From NCBI RefSeq assembly GCF_002483305.1, contig NZ_DLHQ01000059.1, positions 729-64,728 on the forward strand: a stretch of 64,000 nucleotides of DNA, read 5' to 3'. This document shows, piece after piece, positions 25,962 through 34,832 of the stretch. Each line of letters starts with the position of its first letter. Within the stretch, counting starts at the first letter, position 1. The notes under the pieces were generated by a model. It was given only the letters and a program-made list of their open reading frames with translations, made no database searches and was not told the origin of the DNA. The position numbers and the translations under genes are program-made. The DNA is from Brevundimonas sp. UBA7664 (GTDB taxonomy: Bacteria; Pseudomonadota; Alphaproteobacteria; Caulobacterales; Caulobacteraceae).

Positions 25962-26501
25962 ATGGCCCGCCTCGTCTTCGACATGAACGTCTCGCTGGAC
26001 GGCTATGTCGACCACGACAAATTCATGCCCGATCCGGCGCTCTTCCGGCACTGGATCGAGGTGGTGCGCACCGCGACCGGCCAGATCTACGGCCGCAAGC
26101 TCTATGAGATCATGCGCTATTGGGAGCAGGACGATCCGGCGTGGACCGACGATCATCGTGCGTTCGCGGACGCCTGGCGCAACGAGCGCAAATGGGTCGT
26201 GTCGCGCACCCTGACCTCGGTCGGTCCCAACGCCACCCTGATCGCCCACGACGTGGAAGGCGCGGTCCGCCGGCTGAAGGATGAGTTCGACGGAGAGATT
26301 CACGTCGGCGGGCCGGCTCTGGCGCAAGGTCTGACCGACCTCGGCCTGATCGACGAATACAGGCTCTACATCCACCCCGTGGTTCTGGGGCAGGGCGCGC
26401 CCTTCTTCGCCGGGGCCCGGCCACCGCTCCGTGTCACGGCGCATGAGCGGATCGGCGGCGAGGCGATCCGGCTGACCTGCGTGCCGGCCGGCGACGGCTG
26501 A
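25962..26501 (+). CDS. Dihydrofolate reductase/RibD C-terminal family protein
   Basis: A 179-residue protein of the bifunctional deaminase-reductase C-terminal fold. The N terminus MARLVFDMNVSLDGYVDHD and the segments YGRKLYEIMRYWE, WVVSRTL, EIHVGGPALAQGLTDLGLIDEYRLYIHPVVLGQGAPFF are the usual marks. It should reduce a pterin- or flavin-like or other substrate with NADPH, but standalone members have unknown function. The start at 25962 is one base after the GST stop, so both are in one transcript. Confidence 0.88.
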   Translation: MARLVFDMNVSLDGYVDHDKFMPDPALFRHWIEVVRTATGQIYGRKLYEIMRYWEQDDPAWTDDHRAFADAWRNERKWVVSRTLTSVGPNATLIAHDVEGAVRRLKDEFDGEIHVGGPALAQGLTDLGLIDEYRLYIHPVVLGQGAPFFAGARPPLRVTAHERIGGEAIRLTCVPAGDG

Positions 26502-26772
26502 AACAGTGTCTTCCCGCCCCGTATCATCTCGCCCCTTGCGACCCTCGAAGGCGCCTTTCCGACCCTATGGAAGACGTCGCCCAGGCCCCTGCGACCGTAT
26601 CTGACGCAGGTGCGTGCATACTGATCAAATGCCCAGCGGGCCGGTCTTTGACAGTCTTCCAAACCCCGCCGCGTCCGCCCAGGACCCGGCGCACGCCCTT
26701 CGACCCGCTGCGGTCGGCTTCCTGAAAATTCGGTCCGCAATTTCCAGGGTGAAACCGTACCTTCTCGACCCC

Positions 26773-27528
26773 TCAGCCGACCAGCGCCGCCCGCTCTTCC
26801 GCCGTCAGCATCCGCCACTTGCCCTCAGGCAGATTGTCCAGCTTTAGCGGCCCGATCCGCACCCGGATCAAGTCGACGACCTCGAGGTCAACCATCTCGC
26901 ACATCCGGCGGATCTGCCGGTTGCGGCCCTCGCGCAGGATGAATTTCAGGCGGAACGACTCCATCCGGCTGACATAGGCCGGCTTCAGCTGACGGCCGTC
27001 CAGCATCAGGCCGTGACGCAGGATCTTCAGCTTCCTCTCGGTGATGTCGCCCGTCACCCGGACCAGATATTCCTTGTCCAGGTCGGACTCCGGCCCGATC
27101 ACCGCCTTGGCCACCACCCCGTCGGACGACAGCAGCAACAGGCCCCGCGAGTCCTCATCCAGCCGCCCGATGGGGGGCAGGGAGACCTCGTCCGCGGGCG
27201 TCACGCCTTCGCCGACCCTGTTATTGTCGGTGACCAGCCGAACCGCGGGCAGTTTGTTGGGCTCCGGCTGGCCCGAGACGTAGCCGAGCGGCTTGTGCAT
27301 GACGATGGTGACGCCCTCGGCGAGGGCCGCTGTGGCCCGATCGCTGAGGGTCAGGGTCTGGCCCGGCTCAAGCTTTCGCCCCGCGTCCGCGACCACCTCG
27401 CCATCCACCGACACCAGCCCGTCGGCGATCAGGGCGTCGGCCTCGCGCCGCGAGCAGACGCCGGTCTGGCCCAGCCATTTGTTGATCCGCACCGGCTCGA
27501 GGCCGTTATAGGTCTTCGAAAAGCTCAT
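26773..27528 (-). CDS. rluF: RsuA/RluF-type pseudouridine synthase
   Basis: A 251-residue enzyme with N-terminal S4 domain (VRINKWLGQTGVCSRREADALIADGLVSVDG) and the RsuA-type catalytic domain. The active Asp lies in IGRLDEDSRGLLLLSSDG, and EGRNRQIRRMCEMV follows. The arrangement resembles RluF, which acts on U2604 of 23S rRNA, but RluB/RluE cannot be excluded. It follows the DUF938 methyltransferase? No: it is upstream of it, and its stop-side neighbour is a 271-base gap. The DUF938 gene begins within the start region (four-base overlap) and is read in the same direction. Confidence 0.85.
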   Translation of the reverse strand: MSFSKTYNGLEPVRINKWLGQTGVCSRREADALIADGLVSVDGEVVADAGRKLEPGQTLTLSDRATAALAEGVTIVMHKPLGYVSGQPEPNKLPAVRLVTDNNRVGEGVTPADEVSLPPIGRLDEDSRGLLLLSSDGVVAKAVIGPESDLDKEYLVRVTGDITERKLKILRHGLMLDGRQLKPAYVSRMESFRLKFILREGRNRQIRRMCEMVDLEVVDLIRVRIGPLKLDNLPEGKWRMLTAEERAALVG

Positions 27529-28160
27529 CGGGTCCGCCGGAACAGAAGCATCAGATTGTTCGCCGGCATCTGGACCCGCCGCGTCAGCGCCAGCCCCCCG
27601 GCCTTCGCCGCCGCGGCCACTTCGTCCCGGTCGCGCAGGCCCCAGGCGGGATCCCGGGCCTTCAGGCTCTCGTCAAAGGCGGCGTTCGACGCCGTCAGCG
27701 GGACCTCCGCCTCGCGGTACGGCCCGTACAGGACCAGCAGTCCGCCCACCGCCAGCCGGCTCCCGGCCAGCGCCATCAGGCCCTCGGTCGCCGCCCACGG
27801 GCTGATGTGAATCATGTTGATGCAGACCACCGCCTGCATCGAGCCCTCCGGCCAGGTCGCCGGATCGAGCACGTCCAGCGCCAGGGGCGGGCCCAGATTG
27901 GGCAGGCTCGCGGCCGCCGCCCAGGCTTCGATGCTGGCCCGCGCCTCCGGACTGGGGTCGCTGGGCGTCCAGTCGAGGCCGGGCAGGGCGCTGGCGAAGG
28001 CGACGGCGTGTTGGCCCGAGCCGGCGGCGATCTCCAGGACCCGGCCCCGCCCCGGCAGGTGCGCCTTCAGCACCTCCAGAATCGGTGCGGTATTCCGCGC
28101 CACGGCGGGCGAGGCGAGGGCTCCGTCGGGAGTCGCGGCGATCGGGTCCATCGTCTGCAT
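27525..28160 (-). CDS. DUF938 class I SAM-dependent methyltransferase
   Basis: A 211-residue protein. The SAM site is VLEIAAGSGQHAVAFASALPGLDWTPSDPS (motif I and acidic end of strand 2). It also has VVCINMIHISPWAATEGLMALAGSRLAVGGLLVLYGPYR, which is typical of DUF938. The target molecule is not known. It lies directly upstream of rluF on the same strand, and its stop overlaps the rluF start by four bases, so it is the first gene of that pair. Its start is divergent from pckG. Confidence 0.88.
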   Translation of the reverse strand: MQTMDPIAATPDGALASPAVARNTAPILEVLKAHLPGRGRVLEIAAGSGQHAVAFASALPGLDWTPSDPSPEARASIEAWAAAASLPNLGPPLALDVLDPATWPEGSMQAVVCINMIHISPWAATEGLMALAGSRLAVGGLLVLYGPYREAEVPLTASNAAFDESLKARDPAWGLRDRDEVAAAAKAGGLALTRRVQMPANNLMLLFRRTR

Positions 28161-28296
28161 GCCGCCCCGATACCCCGCGCCGGCCCGCGCCGCGACCGGA
28201 ATTATGCAGGCCTCGTCAGGCGCCTCGCTTGCGAGAGGTTGAAACGTGCATCGGTTGACGCCGCGTCGCCTTAGGTGTCATTCCGCCCCTGAAACA

Positions 28297-28314
28297 TTGC
28301 GTGATATCACGCAA
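28297..28314. promoter_or_regulatory. 18-bp perfect palindrome upstream of pckG
   Basis: TTGCGTGATATCACGCAA is self-complementary over all 18 bases and ends 51 bases before the pckG start. Two direct TGAAAC(G/A)T repeats at 28240-28247 and 28290-28297 lie on its left. The region is the shared promoter zone of pckG and the divergent DUF938 gene. This is a strong operator candidate for a dimeric regulator of gluconeogenesis; the regulator is not in the window. Confidence 0.75.
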
Positions 28315-28365
28315 GGGAGCGCCACGGCGGCGTCAGATCGCCGGGCAGACGTCAGGAGAGTTCGA

Positions 28366-30225
28366 GTGACCGCATCCGCCATCCCGGGCCAGATTTCGGG
28401 CCTGCACCCGGCACCGACCGCGCACGCCGGCCTCGTGGCCTGGGTCGAGCAGATCGCCGCCCTGACCAAACCCGCCCGCGTCCACTGGTGCGACGGCTCG
28501 GAGGCCGAGAAGGCCGCCATCGTCGCCGACCTGATCGGCAAGGGCACGCTGCGCGAACTGGACCAGACCAAACGCCCCGGCTGCTACTACGCCGCCTCGG
28601 ACCCCAAGGATGTCGCCCGCGTCGAGAGCCGCACCTTCATCTGCCCGGCCGACAAGGCCGACGCCGGCCCGACCAACAACTGGGCCGACCCGACCGAGAT
28701 GCGGGAGCGCCTCAACGGCCTGTTCGACGGCTGCATGGCCGGCCGGACCATGTATGTCGTGCCCTTCTCCATGGGCCCGCTGGGCTCGGAGCTCAGCGCC
28801 CTCGGCGTCGAGATCACCGACAGCGGCTATGTCGCTATATCCATGGGCATCATGACCCGCATGGGCCAGCCGGTGCTGGACCTGATGGGCGAGGACGGCG
28901 TCTTCGTGCCGGCCGTCCACACGCTGGGCGCCCCGCTGGCCGCGGGCCAGGCGGACGTGCCGTGGCCCTGCAATGAGGACAAGTGGATCGTCCACTATCC
29001 CGAGACCCGCGAGATCTGGTCCTACGGTTCGGGCTATGGCGGCAACGCCCTGCTGGGCAAGAAATGCTACGCCCTGCGCATCGCCTCGGTCATGGCCCGC
29101 GACGAAGGCTGGCTGGCCGAGCATATGCTGATCCTCAAGCTGACCGATCCGAAGGGCCGCGCCAAATACGTCGCCGCCGCCTTCCCGTCGGCCTGCGGCA
29201 AGACCAATCTGGCCATGCTCCAGCCGACGCTGGACGGCTGGAAGGCCGAGACCATCGGCGACGACATCGCCTGGATGCGCTTTGGCGATGACGGCCGCCT
29301 CTACGCCGTGAACCCGGAAGCCGGCTTCTTCGGCGTGGCCCCCGGCACCAGCCGCAACACCAACCAGAACGCCCTGGCGACGATGGGGACCAATACGGTC
29401 TTCACGAACACGGCCCTGACCCACGACAACGATGTCTGGTGGGAAGGCCTGACGAAGGTCGCCCCCGAGGGTCTGACCAACTGGAAGGGCCAGCCCCACG
29501 ATCCGGCCTCGGGTGAACCGGCGGCCCACGCCAATGCCCGCTTCGCCGCCCCGGCCTCGCAGTGCCCGACCATCGCGCCGGAATGGGAGGACCCGAAGGG
29601 CGTGCCGATCGACGCCATCCTGTTCGGGGGCCGCCGCGCCTCGGCCGTGCCGCTGGTGACCGAGGCCTTTGACTGGGAGCACGGCGTGTTCATGGGTTCG
29701 TCGGTCGCCTCGGAAGGCACCGCCGCCGCCGAGAACGCCATCGGGACCCTGCGCCGCGATCCCTTCGCCATGCTGCCGTTCTGCGGCTACAACATGGGCG
29801 ACTATTTCGCCCACTGGCTGTCGATGGCGGGCAAGACCGAGGCCGCGAAGCTGCCCCGCCTCTACTTCGTCAACTGGTTCCGCAAGAATGAGGACGGCCA
29901 GTTCGTCTGGCCCGGCTTCGGCGACAACGCCCGCGTCCTCAAATGGATCGCCGAACGGCTCGACGGCGAGGCCGAGGCCGTCGACACGCCGGTCGGCCGG
30001 GTGCCGAGCCGCGAGGCGCTGGACCTGTCCGGCCTGAGCCTGTCGGACGCTGATCTGTCGACCCTGCTGGACGTCGATGTCGCGGTCTGGGCCGAGGAAG
30101 CCTCGTTGATTCCCGACTTCTACGCCCAGTTCGGCGACCGCCTGCCCCGGGCCCTGTGGGAGCAGCATGCGGCCCTGACCGCCCGCATCGAGGCGAACCG
30201 CGCCGCGGCCATCGCGGCCGAGTAG
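28366..30225 (+). CDS. pckG: Phosphoenolpyruvate carboxykinase (GTP)
   Basis: A 619-residue GTP-dependent PEPCK, making PEP from oxaloacetate in gluconeogenesis. Marks are the kinase-1a loop FPSACGKTNLAM, the metal and substrate segments GDDIAWMRFGDDGRLYAVNPEAGFFGVAPGTS, RNTNQNALATM, and GGRRASAVPLV. Most proteobacteria use the unrelated ATP enzyme, so the GTP type is a useful taxonomic hint. The start is GTG 28366 with AGGAG seven bases upstream; the reading frame is open further back to 28246 but lacks family homology there. Controlled probably through the palindrome at 28297-28314. Confidence 0.95.
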   Translation: MTASAIPGQISGLHPAPTAHAGLVAWVEQIAALTKPARVHWCDGSEAEKAAIVADLIGKGTLRELDQTKRPGCYYAASDPKDVARVESRTFICPADKADAGPTNNWADPTEMRERLNGLFDGCMAGRTMYVVPFSMGPLGSELSALGVEITDSGYVAISMGIMTRMGQPVLDLMGEDGVFVPAVHTLGAPLAAGQADVPWPCNEDKWIVHYPETREIWSYGSGYGGNALLGKKCYALRIASVMARDEGWLAEHMLILKLTDPKGRAKYVAAAFPSACGKTNLAMLQPTLDGWKAETIGDDIAWMRFGDDGRLYAVNPEAGFFGVAPGTSRNTNQNALATMGTNTVFTNTALTHDNDVWWEGLTKVAPEGLTNWKGQPHDPASGEPAAHANARFAAPASQCPTIAPEWEDPKGVPIDAILFGGRRASAVPLVTEAFDWEHGVFMGSSVASEGTAAAENAIGTLRRDPFAMLPFCGYNMGDYFAHWLSMAGKTEAAKLPRLYFVNWFRKNEDGQFVWPGFGDNARVLKWIAERLDGEAEAVDTPVGRVPSREALDLSGLSLSDADLSTLLDVDVAVWAEEASLIPDFYAQFGDRLPRALWEQHAALTARIEANRAAAIAAE

Positions 30226-30271
30226 CGATCACGCCTTGCAATCGGAGCCCGGGCGGTCGATCTGATGGCCC

Positions 30272-31282
30272 GTGGCTTCCTCCCCTGATGTGATCATCAT
30301 CGGCGCCGGCGTGCTCGGTCTCTGCACCGCGGCGGAGCTTGGCGCGCGCGGCCACGCCGTGACCGTGATCGATCCCGGCGGGTTCAACGCCAGCTCGGCC
30401 GCCGCCGGCATGATCGCTCCGGCGCTGGAATGCCTGTCCGACGAGGCCACGCCCGAGCGGGCCGCCCTGCTGAGGCGCGCCCGCGACCTGTGGCCCGCCT
30501 TCGCCGAGACTCACGGTCTGACGCTGATCCGGGACGGGGTCGACTGGCGCGGGCCTGATCCCGAGGACGCCATCGCCCGCATGAAGGCCATGGGGTTCGC
30601 CGCTGAGGCGGCGCCCGGCGGCCTGACTTCGCCCGAGGACTGGCGGGTCGAGGTCGTGTCCGGCCTCAAGGCGCTTGCCCGGTCCGCCGGCGTCACCATC
30701 GTCCGCGGGTCGGTCGCCAGCCTGTTCGCCGATGCGCGGCGCTGGCGGATCCAGTCCGGCGACGGCCGCCTGTGGTTTACGCCGACGGTGGTGCTGGCCA
30801 CCGGGGCCGCCCCCCCGCTTCCGGGTCTCCCCGACCAGGTCGCCGCCGCCGTCTCCGCAATCGAGCCGGTGCGCGGCCAGTTGACGCCGGTCGCGGCGCA
30901 ATCGCCGCCCCGCCCCCTGCGGACGCCCGCCGTCTATGTGGTTCCCGACTCCGGTGGCGTCGTCATCGGCGCCACGATGGAGCGCGGTCGCCGCGACCTG
31001 GAGCCCGATCTCGACGAATCCGCTCGCCGCGTCGCCGCCGGTCTGACCCTGCTGGACGCGGAAGGGGTGGCCGGGACGCCGCGCGTCGGCGTGCGCGGCG
31101 CCACCGCCGACGGTCTGCCCCTGGCGGGCCCCTCGGGCGAGCCGGGCCTGCATCTGGCCCTGGCGCCATTCCGCAACGGCTGGCTGCTGGGGCCGCTGGT
31201 CGCCCGGACGGTCGCCGATGCAGTCGAGGGCGGCGCGCCGTCGCCGGACGCCGCCGCCCTCGATCCGCTCAGGTTCGCCTGA
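30272..31282 (+). CDS. FAD-dependent oxidoreductase, DAO/ThiO-like
   Basis: A 336-residue flavoenzyme. The FAD-binding Rossmann motif IIGAGVLGLCTAAELGARGHAVTVID is at residues 8-33, and ASSAAAGMIAPALE matches the N-terminal DAO region of glycine/D-amino acid oxidases. The C-terminal part has RVGVRGATADGLPLAGPSG and FRNGWLLGPLVARTVAD. Glycine oxidase (ThiO) is the best guess, but no thiamine genes are nearby, so another amine or amino acid is possible. The start is GTG 30272. It abuts the convergent TonB gene with no spacing. Confidence 0.85.
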   Translation: MASSPDVIIIGAGVLGLCTAAELGARGHAVTVIDPGGFNASSAAAGMIAPALECLSDEATPERAALLRRARDLWPAFAETHGLTLIRDGVDWRGPDPEDAIARMKAMGFAAEAAPGGLTSPEDWRVEVVSGLKALARSAGVTIVRGSVASLFADARRWRIQSGDGRLWFTPTVVLATGAAPPLPGLPDQVAAAVSAIEPVRGQLTPVAAQSPPRPLRTPAVYVVPDSGGVVIGATMERGRRDLEPDLDESARRVAAGLTLLDAEGVAGTPRVGVRGATADGLPLAGPSGEPGLHLALAPFRNGWLLGPLVARTVADAVEGGAPSPDAAALDPLRFA

Positions 31283-32017
31283 TCAGTCTGCGGGCGGGTT
31301 GAAGCGCAGGCTGATGTTCACCCGCGACCCCTGCGCCGCGCCGTTGACGGTGCGTGGATTGACCCGGAACTGGCGTGACAGTCCCTGCGCCGCCCGGCCG
31401 AATCCATAGCCGCCCGGCGTTTCCCGCGTGACGTTGCAGTCGGTCACCGCCCCGGTCGGCAGCACCAGGCAGTTGAGCGACGCCGACCCCGCGATCCCGG
31501 CGTTGATGGCCCGCGCCGGATAGGCGCGCGTCATCTGATCAGCCGAGGGTTGGCGCGACCAGCTGGGGTTGGTGATGACCGCCGGCGGTTGCGGGCGGGC
31601 GGGTTCGACCGGGACGTTGTCGACGGGTTCCGGAGTTTCTGTCGTCAGGTTGATTGTGGTGCTGGTCTCAGCGGCCTTGTCGCCCTGGATCACGCTGATC
31701 GTCTCGACGTCCGCCGGGGGCGCCGGGGTCTCGTTCACCCGGGTGTTGGGGGGCGTCGGCGGAACCGGCTTGGGCTCGGGCAAGGGCTTGGGCTCTGGCG
31801 GCCGCTCCATGGTGACGTCGATCGGTGTCGGATCGGCCGGCGCCTGCACCAAGGGCATTTCAAACCGCTGGTAGTACATCGCCGCGCCAAGGCCGACGTG
31901 GGCCGCAACGACGATGCCGGTGGCGACCCAGGCGGCCTTCAGGTTCCGGGGCGTCCTGCGTTCGTGGAAATCGATGGGGCTCACCAGTCCGGGGCCGCCC
32001 GCTGTCTTGATCATCAT
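31283..32017 (-). CDS. TonB-family energy transducer
   Basis: A 244-residue protein with the TonB layout. It has a short cytoplasmic start, one membrane helix (about 30-50: AAWVATGIVVAAHVGLGAAMYY), a Pro/Glu/Lys-rich periplasmic spacer (PPEPKPLPEPKPVPPTPPN), and a C-terminal TonB domain from about residue 155 (RAYPARAINAGIAGSASLNCLVLPTG). It transmits proton-motive-force energy from ExbBD to outer membrane receptors. ExbBD and a receptor are not in the window. It is convergent with the DAO gene. Confidence 0.9.
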   Translation of the reverse strand: MMIKTAGGPGLVSPIDFHERRTPRNLKAAWVATGIVVAAHVGLGAAMYYQRFEMPLVQAPADPTPIDVTMERPPEPKPLPEPKPVPPTPPNTRVNETPAPPADVETISVIQGDKAAETSTTINLTTETPEPVDNVPVEPARPQPPAVITNPSWSRQPSADQMTRAYPARAINAGIAGSASLNCLVLPTGAVTDCNVTRETPGGYGFGRAAQGLSRQFRVNPRTVNGAAQGSRVNISLRFNPPAD

Positions 32018-32176
32018 GGCCGTCTCATCCCTGTCTTATCGCCGTCCCCACAGCGTCCCACGGCGAAGTTGAGCGCCGACCTCGCGGCAAGTTTGGGGCG
32101 AGCGCCGCCTTGAAAGCGCCACCGTGCCTTTGCCGTCCCAGCGAAGGTTAAGAGCCTGTGGACGCGGCGGCCGCCG

Positions 32177-32191
32177 TTAGGGTTTGATTAA
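32177..32191 (+). promoter_or_regulatory. CtrA-like box upstream of the transglycosylase gene
   Basis: TTAG-GGTTTGA-TTAA is one base off the Caulobacter CtrA consensus TTAA-N7-TTAA and is followed by ACCA as in known sites. It ends 25 bases before the start codon at 32217. CtrA is the cell-cycle master regulator of Caulobacterales. The site is called by eye only. Confidence 0.5.
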
Positions 32192-32216
32192 CCACGAACC
32201 CCCAGCGTCATGACTC

Positions 32217-33014
32217 ATGAACATCGGAGCGATTCCATCCTCTGGCGGGGTCGAGGCGGCCATCCGGCGCGCGTCGAACGCCACTGGCGTGGACGCTGAC
32301 TTCCTGGTCCGGACGGCCCGCCGCGAGAGCGCGATGAACCCGTCCGCCCGGGCCCGCACCTCTTCGGCGGCGGGCCTGTTCCAGTTCATTGAACAGACAT
32401 GGCTCGGCACGGTGAAGGCCCATGGGGCCAAGCACGGATACGGCCAGTACGCCGATCTGATCTATCGCGGCGGGGACGGGCGCTGGCGGGTCGAGGGCTC
32501 GGCGCGCAACGTCGTCCTGGACCTGCGGTTCGATCCCCAGGCGGCCTCGACCATGGCGGCGGAGCTGACGGCGTCGAACGCGGCCTATCTGCGGGGGCGC
32601 TCGGGTCGCGAGCCGGGCGCGGGCGACCTGTACGCCGCACACTTCCTGGGGCCGGCCGGCGCGGCCCAGTTGATGGACGCCATGGACCGGCGTCCCGGCT
32701 CCAGCGCGGTGGCGCTGTTCCCGGAGGCGGCCGCCGCCAACCGGTCGATTTTCTTCCGTGACGGCCGACCCGCGACGGTGGCCGAGGTGCACGCCAACCT
32801 GCAGCGCAGCGCGGGAGACGGCGCGCCGGCGGCGGGGGCGGGATCCGCGCCTGCCGCGCCTGACCTCACCGAGCGCGACCAGATGCTGGCGGCGCGGTTG
32901 GACCGGCTGAAGCAGGATCAGAGCCTGCTGGCCCTGCTGCTCGGACAGGACGGAGACGGCAAGGCCGGCGGCTTCGGTGGTGCGTTCGGCCCGGAAACGA
33001 GCCAGGGCGTCTGA
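32217..33014 (+). CDS. Lytic transglycosylase (SLT domain)
   Basis: A 265-residue protein. The N-terminal 100 residues are a soluble lytic transglycosylase domain: ASNATGVDADFLVRTARRESAMNPSARARTSSAAGLFQFIEQTWLGTV, with the catalytic Glu in ARRESAMNP and the AAGLFQF motif. There is no classical signal peptide, so export may be by another route, for example the flagellar or pilus apparatus; this is inference. The C-terminal half has a low-complexity Ala/Pro linker and a helical end. A CtrA-like box precedes the gene, compatible with a role in building polar structures. Confidence 0.85.
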   Translation: MNIGAIPSSGGVEAAIRRASNATGVDADFLVRTARRESAMNPSARARTSSAAGLFQFIEQTWLGTVKAHGAKHGYGQYADLIYRGGDGRWRVEGSARNVVLDLRFDPQAASTMAAELTASNAAYLRGRSGREPGAGDLYAAHFLGPAGAAQLMDAMDRRPGSSAVALFPEAAAANRSIFFRDGRPATVAEVHANLQRSAGDGAPAAGAGSAPAAPDLTERDQMLAARLDRLKQDQSLLALLLGQDGDGKAGGFGGAFGPETSQGV

Positions 33015-33089
33015 TCGCGAATCCGGCGATGGTGAACCGCCCGTTAAGGATGGTGAGCCAATGCTGACCGGCAAAGCCTGGACCCGCCC

Positions 33090-34232
33090 ATGACCGCCTA
33101 TCGCGCCCGCCTGACCGAGATCGACATCCGCCGCCTGATCAAGGCGACGGACGCGGACGAGCGGGCCGCCGCGGCGCACAAGTTGTGCCGCAGCATGGAC
33201 AAGGCTGAACTCGACGACGAGGACCGCGCGGCGGCGCAGAAAATCCTCCGCATGCTGGCTCAGGACGCGGCGGAACTGGTGCGCCGGGCGATGGCCGTGA
33301 CGCTGAAGGCGTCGGATCTGATTCCCCGGGACGTGGCCCGCAAGCTGGCCGCCGATGTCGACAGCGTCGCCCTGCCGCTGATCAATTTCTCGCCGGCCTT
33401 CACCGACGAGGACCTGATCGAGATCGTGCAGGCTGGATCGCCGCTGCGTCAGGTCGCTGTGGCGGGCCGCCCCGACGTCGGCCGCGACGTGGCGACGGCG
33501 CTGGCCGAGGTCGGTTGCGAACAGGCCGTGCGCACCCTGGCCGCCAACGACAACGCCGATGTCGCCGAGGCGGCGCTGGGCCGCTGCATCGACCGATTCG
33601 GGACCTCGCCCGAGATCGTGGCCGCGATCGCCTATCGTCAGGTCCTGCCACTCTCGGTGACCGAGCGATTGGTGGAGCTGGCGTCCGAGGCGGTGCGCGA
33701 GCACCTGGTCACCCGCCACGCCGTGGCGCCGGAAACCGCCATCCGTCTGGCCGCCTTCGCCCGCGAAAGGGCGACGGTCGATCTGGTCGACCAGGCGTCC
33801 AGCCACGCCGATCTGCCGCAGTTTGTGGCCAAGCTGAATGCCCGTCGGGTCCTGACGGCCTCGCTGCTGTTGCGGGCGCTGGCGCGGGGCCAGATGGCGC
33901 TGTTCGAGCATGGGGTCGCCGAGCTGGCCGGGACGCCGCATGAACGGGCCTGGCTGATGATCCACGACGCCGGGCCGTTGGGACTCAAGGCCATCTACGA
34001 TCGCGCCGGCCTTCCGCCGCGCCTGTTCCAGGCCTATCGCGCCGGGGTCGATACCTGGCGCGTCCTGCAAGCCGAGGGGGTGGACACCTCCGGCGACGGT
34101 TTCCGCCAACAGATGCTGGAACGCTTCCTGACCCAGCGCCCCAATGCGCCGCGCGAGGATCTGGCCTATCTGATGGAGCGGCTGGAACATGACCCGCTGC
34201 CGGCCCGGCCGCGCATCAGCGCCGCGGCCTGA
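33090..34232 (+). CDS. DUF2336 domain protein, first paralogue
   Basis: A 380-residue soluble helical protein of the DUF2336 family, which in alphaproteobacteria is of unknown function and made of HEAT-like helical repeats. Visible units are ERAAAAHKLCRSMDKAELDDEDRAAAQKILRMLAQDAAELVRRAMAVTLK, then LPLINFSPAFTDEDLIEIVQAGSPLRQVAVAGRPDV and TSLLLRALARGQMALFEHGVAELA. The second family member at 35647-36780 shares the order of these units. It is followed by a hairpin terminator belonging to the opposite gene. Confidence 0.85.
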   Translation: MTAYRARLTEIDIRRLIKATDADERAAAAHKLCRSMDKAELDDEDRAAAQKILRMLAQDAAELVRRAMAVTLKASDLIPRDVARKLAADVDSVALPLINFSPAFTDEDLIEIVQAGSPLRQVAVAGRPDVGRDVATALAEVGCEQAVRTLAANDNADVAEAALGRCIDRFGTSPEIVAAIAYRQVLPLSVTERLVELASEAVREHLVTRHAVAPETAIRLAAFARERATVDLVDQASSHADLPQFVAKLNARRVLTASLLLRALARGQMALFEHGVAELAGTPHERAWLMIHDAGPLGLKAIYDRAGLPPRLFQAYRAGVDTWRVLQAEGVDTSGDGFRQQMLERFLTQRPNAPREDLAYLMERLEHDPLPARPRISAAA

Positions 34233-34235
34233 CAG

Positions 34236-34260
34236 CAAAACGCCCGCCGGAGGCGGGCGT
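34236..34260 (-). terminator. Rho-independent terminator of the Hpt gene
   Basis: On the minus strand an 8-bp GC stem (CGCCCGCC/GGCGGGCG, three-base loop) is followed by TTTT, 29 bases after the stop of the Hpt-domain gene. It also sits in the gap to the convergent DUF2336 gene and can stop that side less efficiently, as no T-run is present there. Confidence 0.85.
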
Positions 34261-34288
34261 CAGCGTCGTCGCCGGGTCAGGGAAAGGG

Positions 34289-34765
34289 TCAGCCCAGGTG
34301 GTCGGCGACCCGCGCCTCGAGCGTGTCGGCCAGGATCTTGCCCACCGGATGATCGTCGGTCTGGATTTGATCGCGGACGACGGCCTTGATGGCGTCGATG
34401 TGGGCGTCCAGCAGGACAATCGGGGCCGCCATGCGCTTGGCGGGATCATCCATCATCTTGCACAGCGAGCCGGCGAGGCGGGTCACCAGCGGATACTGGT
34501 AGGTCGTGCCCAGCCCCTTGAGGTCATGAGCGCGAAAATACAGGGCTTCGGCCGTCGCGGCGTTGTAGCCGAGCGTGCGGATGTCGGTCTGGGCCTTGTC
34601 CAGCTTGACGATCTCGTCCTGCAGCCATTGGCCGAACTGGGCCGACATCGCCTTCAGGGCCTCTTCGGCCTTGGCGATGGCGCCGGCGTCGATGCCGCCG
34701 AAGCCGCCGCCAACCTTCATGCGAAGGGTGTTGGGCGGGCGAATGACCTGGGCCGGGTTGCTCAC
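34289..34765 (-). CDS. Histidine phosphotransfer (Hpt) domain protein
   Basis: A 158-residue protein with a C-terminal Hpt domain. The segment ALYFRAHDLKGLGTTYQYPLVTRLAGSLCKMMDDP has the phosphoacceptor His in the A-HDLKG motif. The N terminus (about 1-60) has an amphipathic helix and IDAGAIAKAEEALKAMSAQF. Hpt proteins relay phosphate between hybrid kinases and response regulators; in Caulobacter such proteins include ChpT and ShpA, but the partner here is not evident. It is read in the same direction as nadK, 67 bases away. Confidence 0.88.
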   Translation of the reverse strand: MSNPAQVIRPPNTLRMKVGGGFGGIDAGAIAKAEEALKAMSAQFGQWLQDEIVKLDKAQTDIRTLGYNAATAEALYFRAHDLKGLGTTYQYPLVTRLAGSLCKMMDDPAKRMAAPIVLLDAHIDAIKAVVRDQIQTDDHPVGKILADTLEARVADHLG

Positions 34766-34832
34766 GGCAGACTCCTGAGTACGGACTGGAGCGACCCTCG
34801 CACCGACCTCCTTAAAAAGCGGTGCACGTTCG

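Noticed and set aside
26502..26772. Possible small gene in the 271-base gap between the reductase and rluF genes
   Set aside because: Short frames exist on both strands but none has a ribosome binding site with a plausible protein; reported as empty.
32208..34238. Open frame of 676 codons opposite the transglycosylase and DUF2336 genes
   Set aside because: It spans two genes and their gap on the other strand; no recognisable domain.
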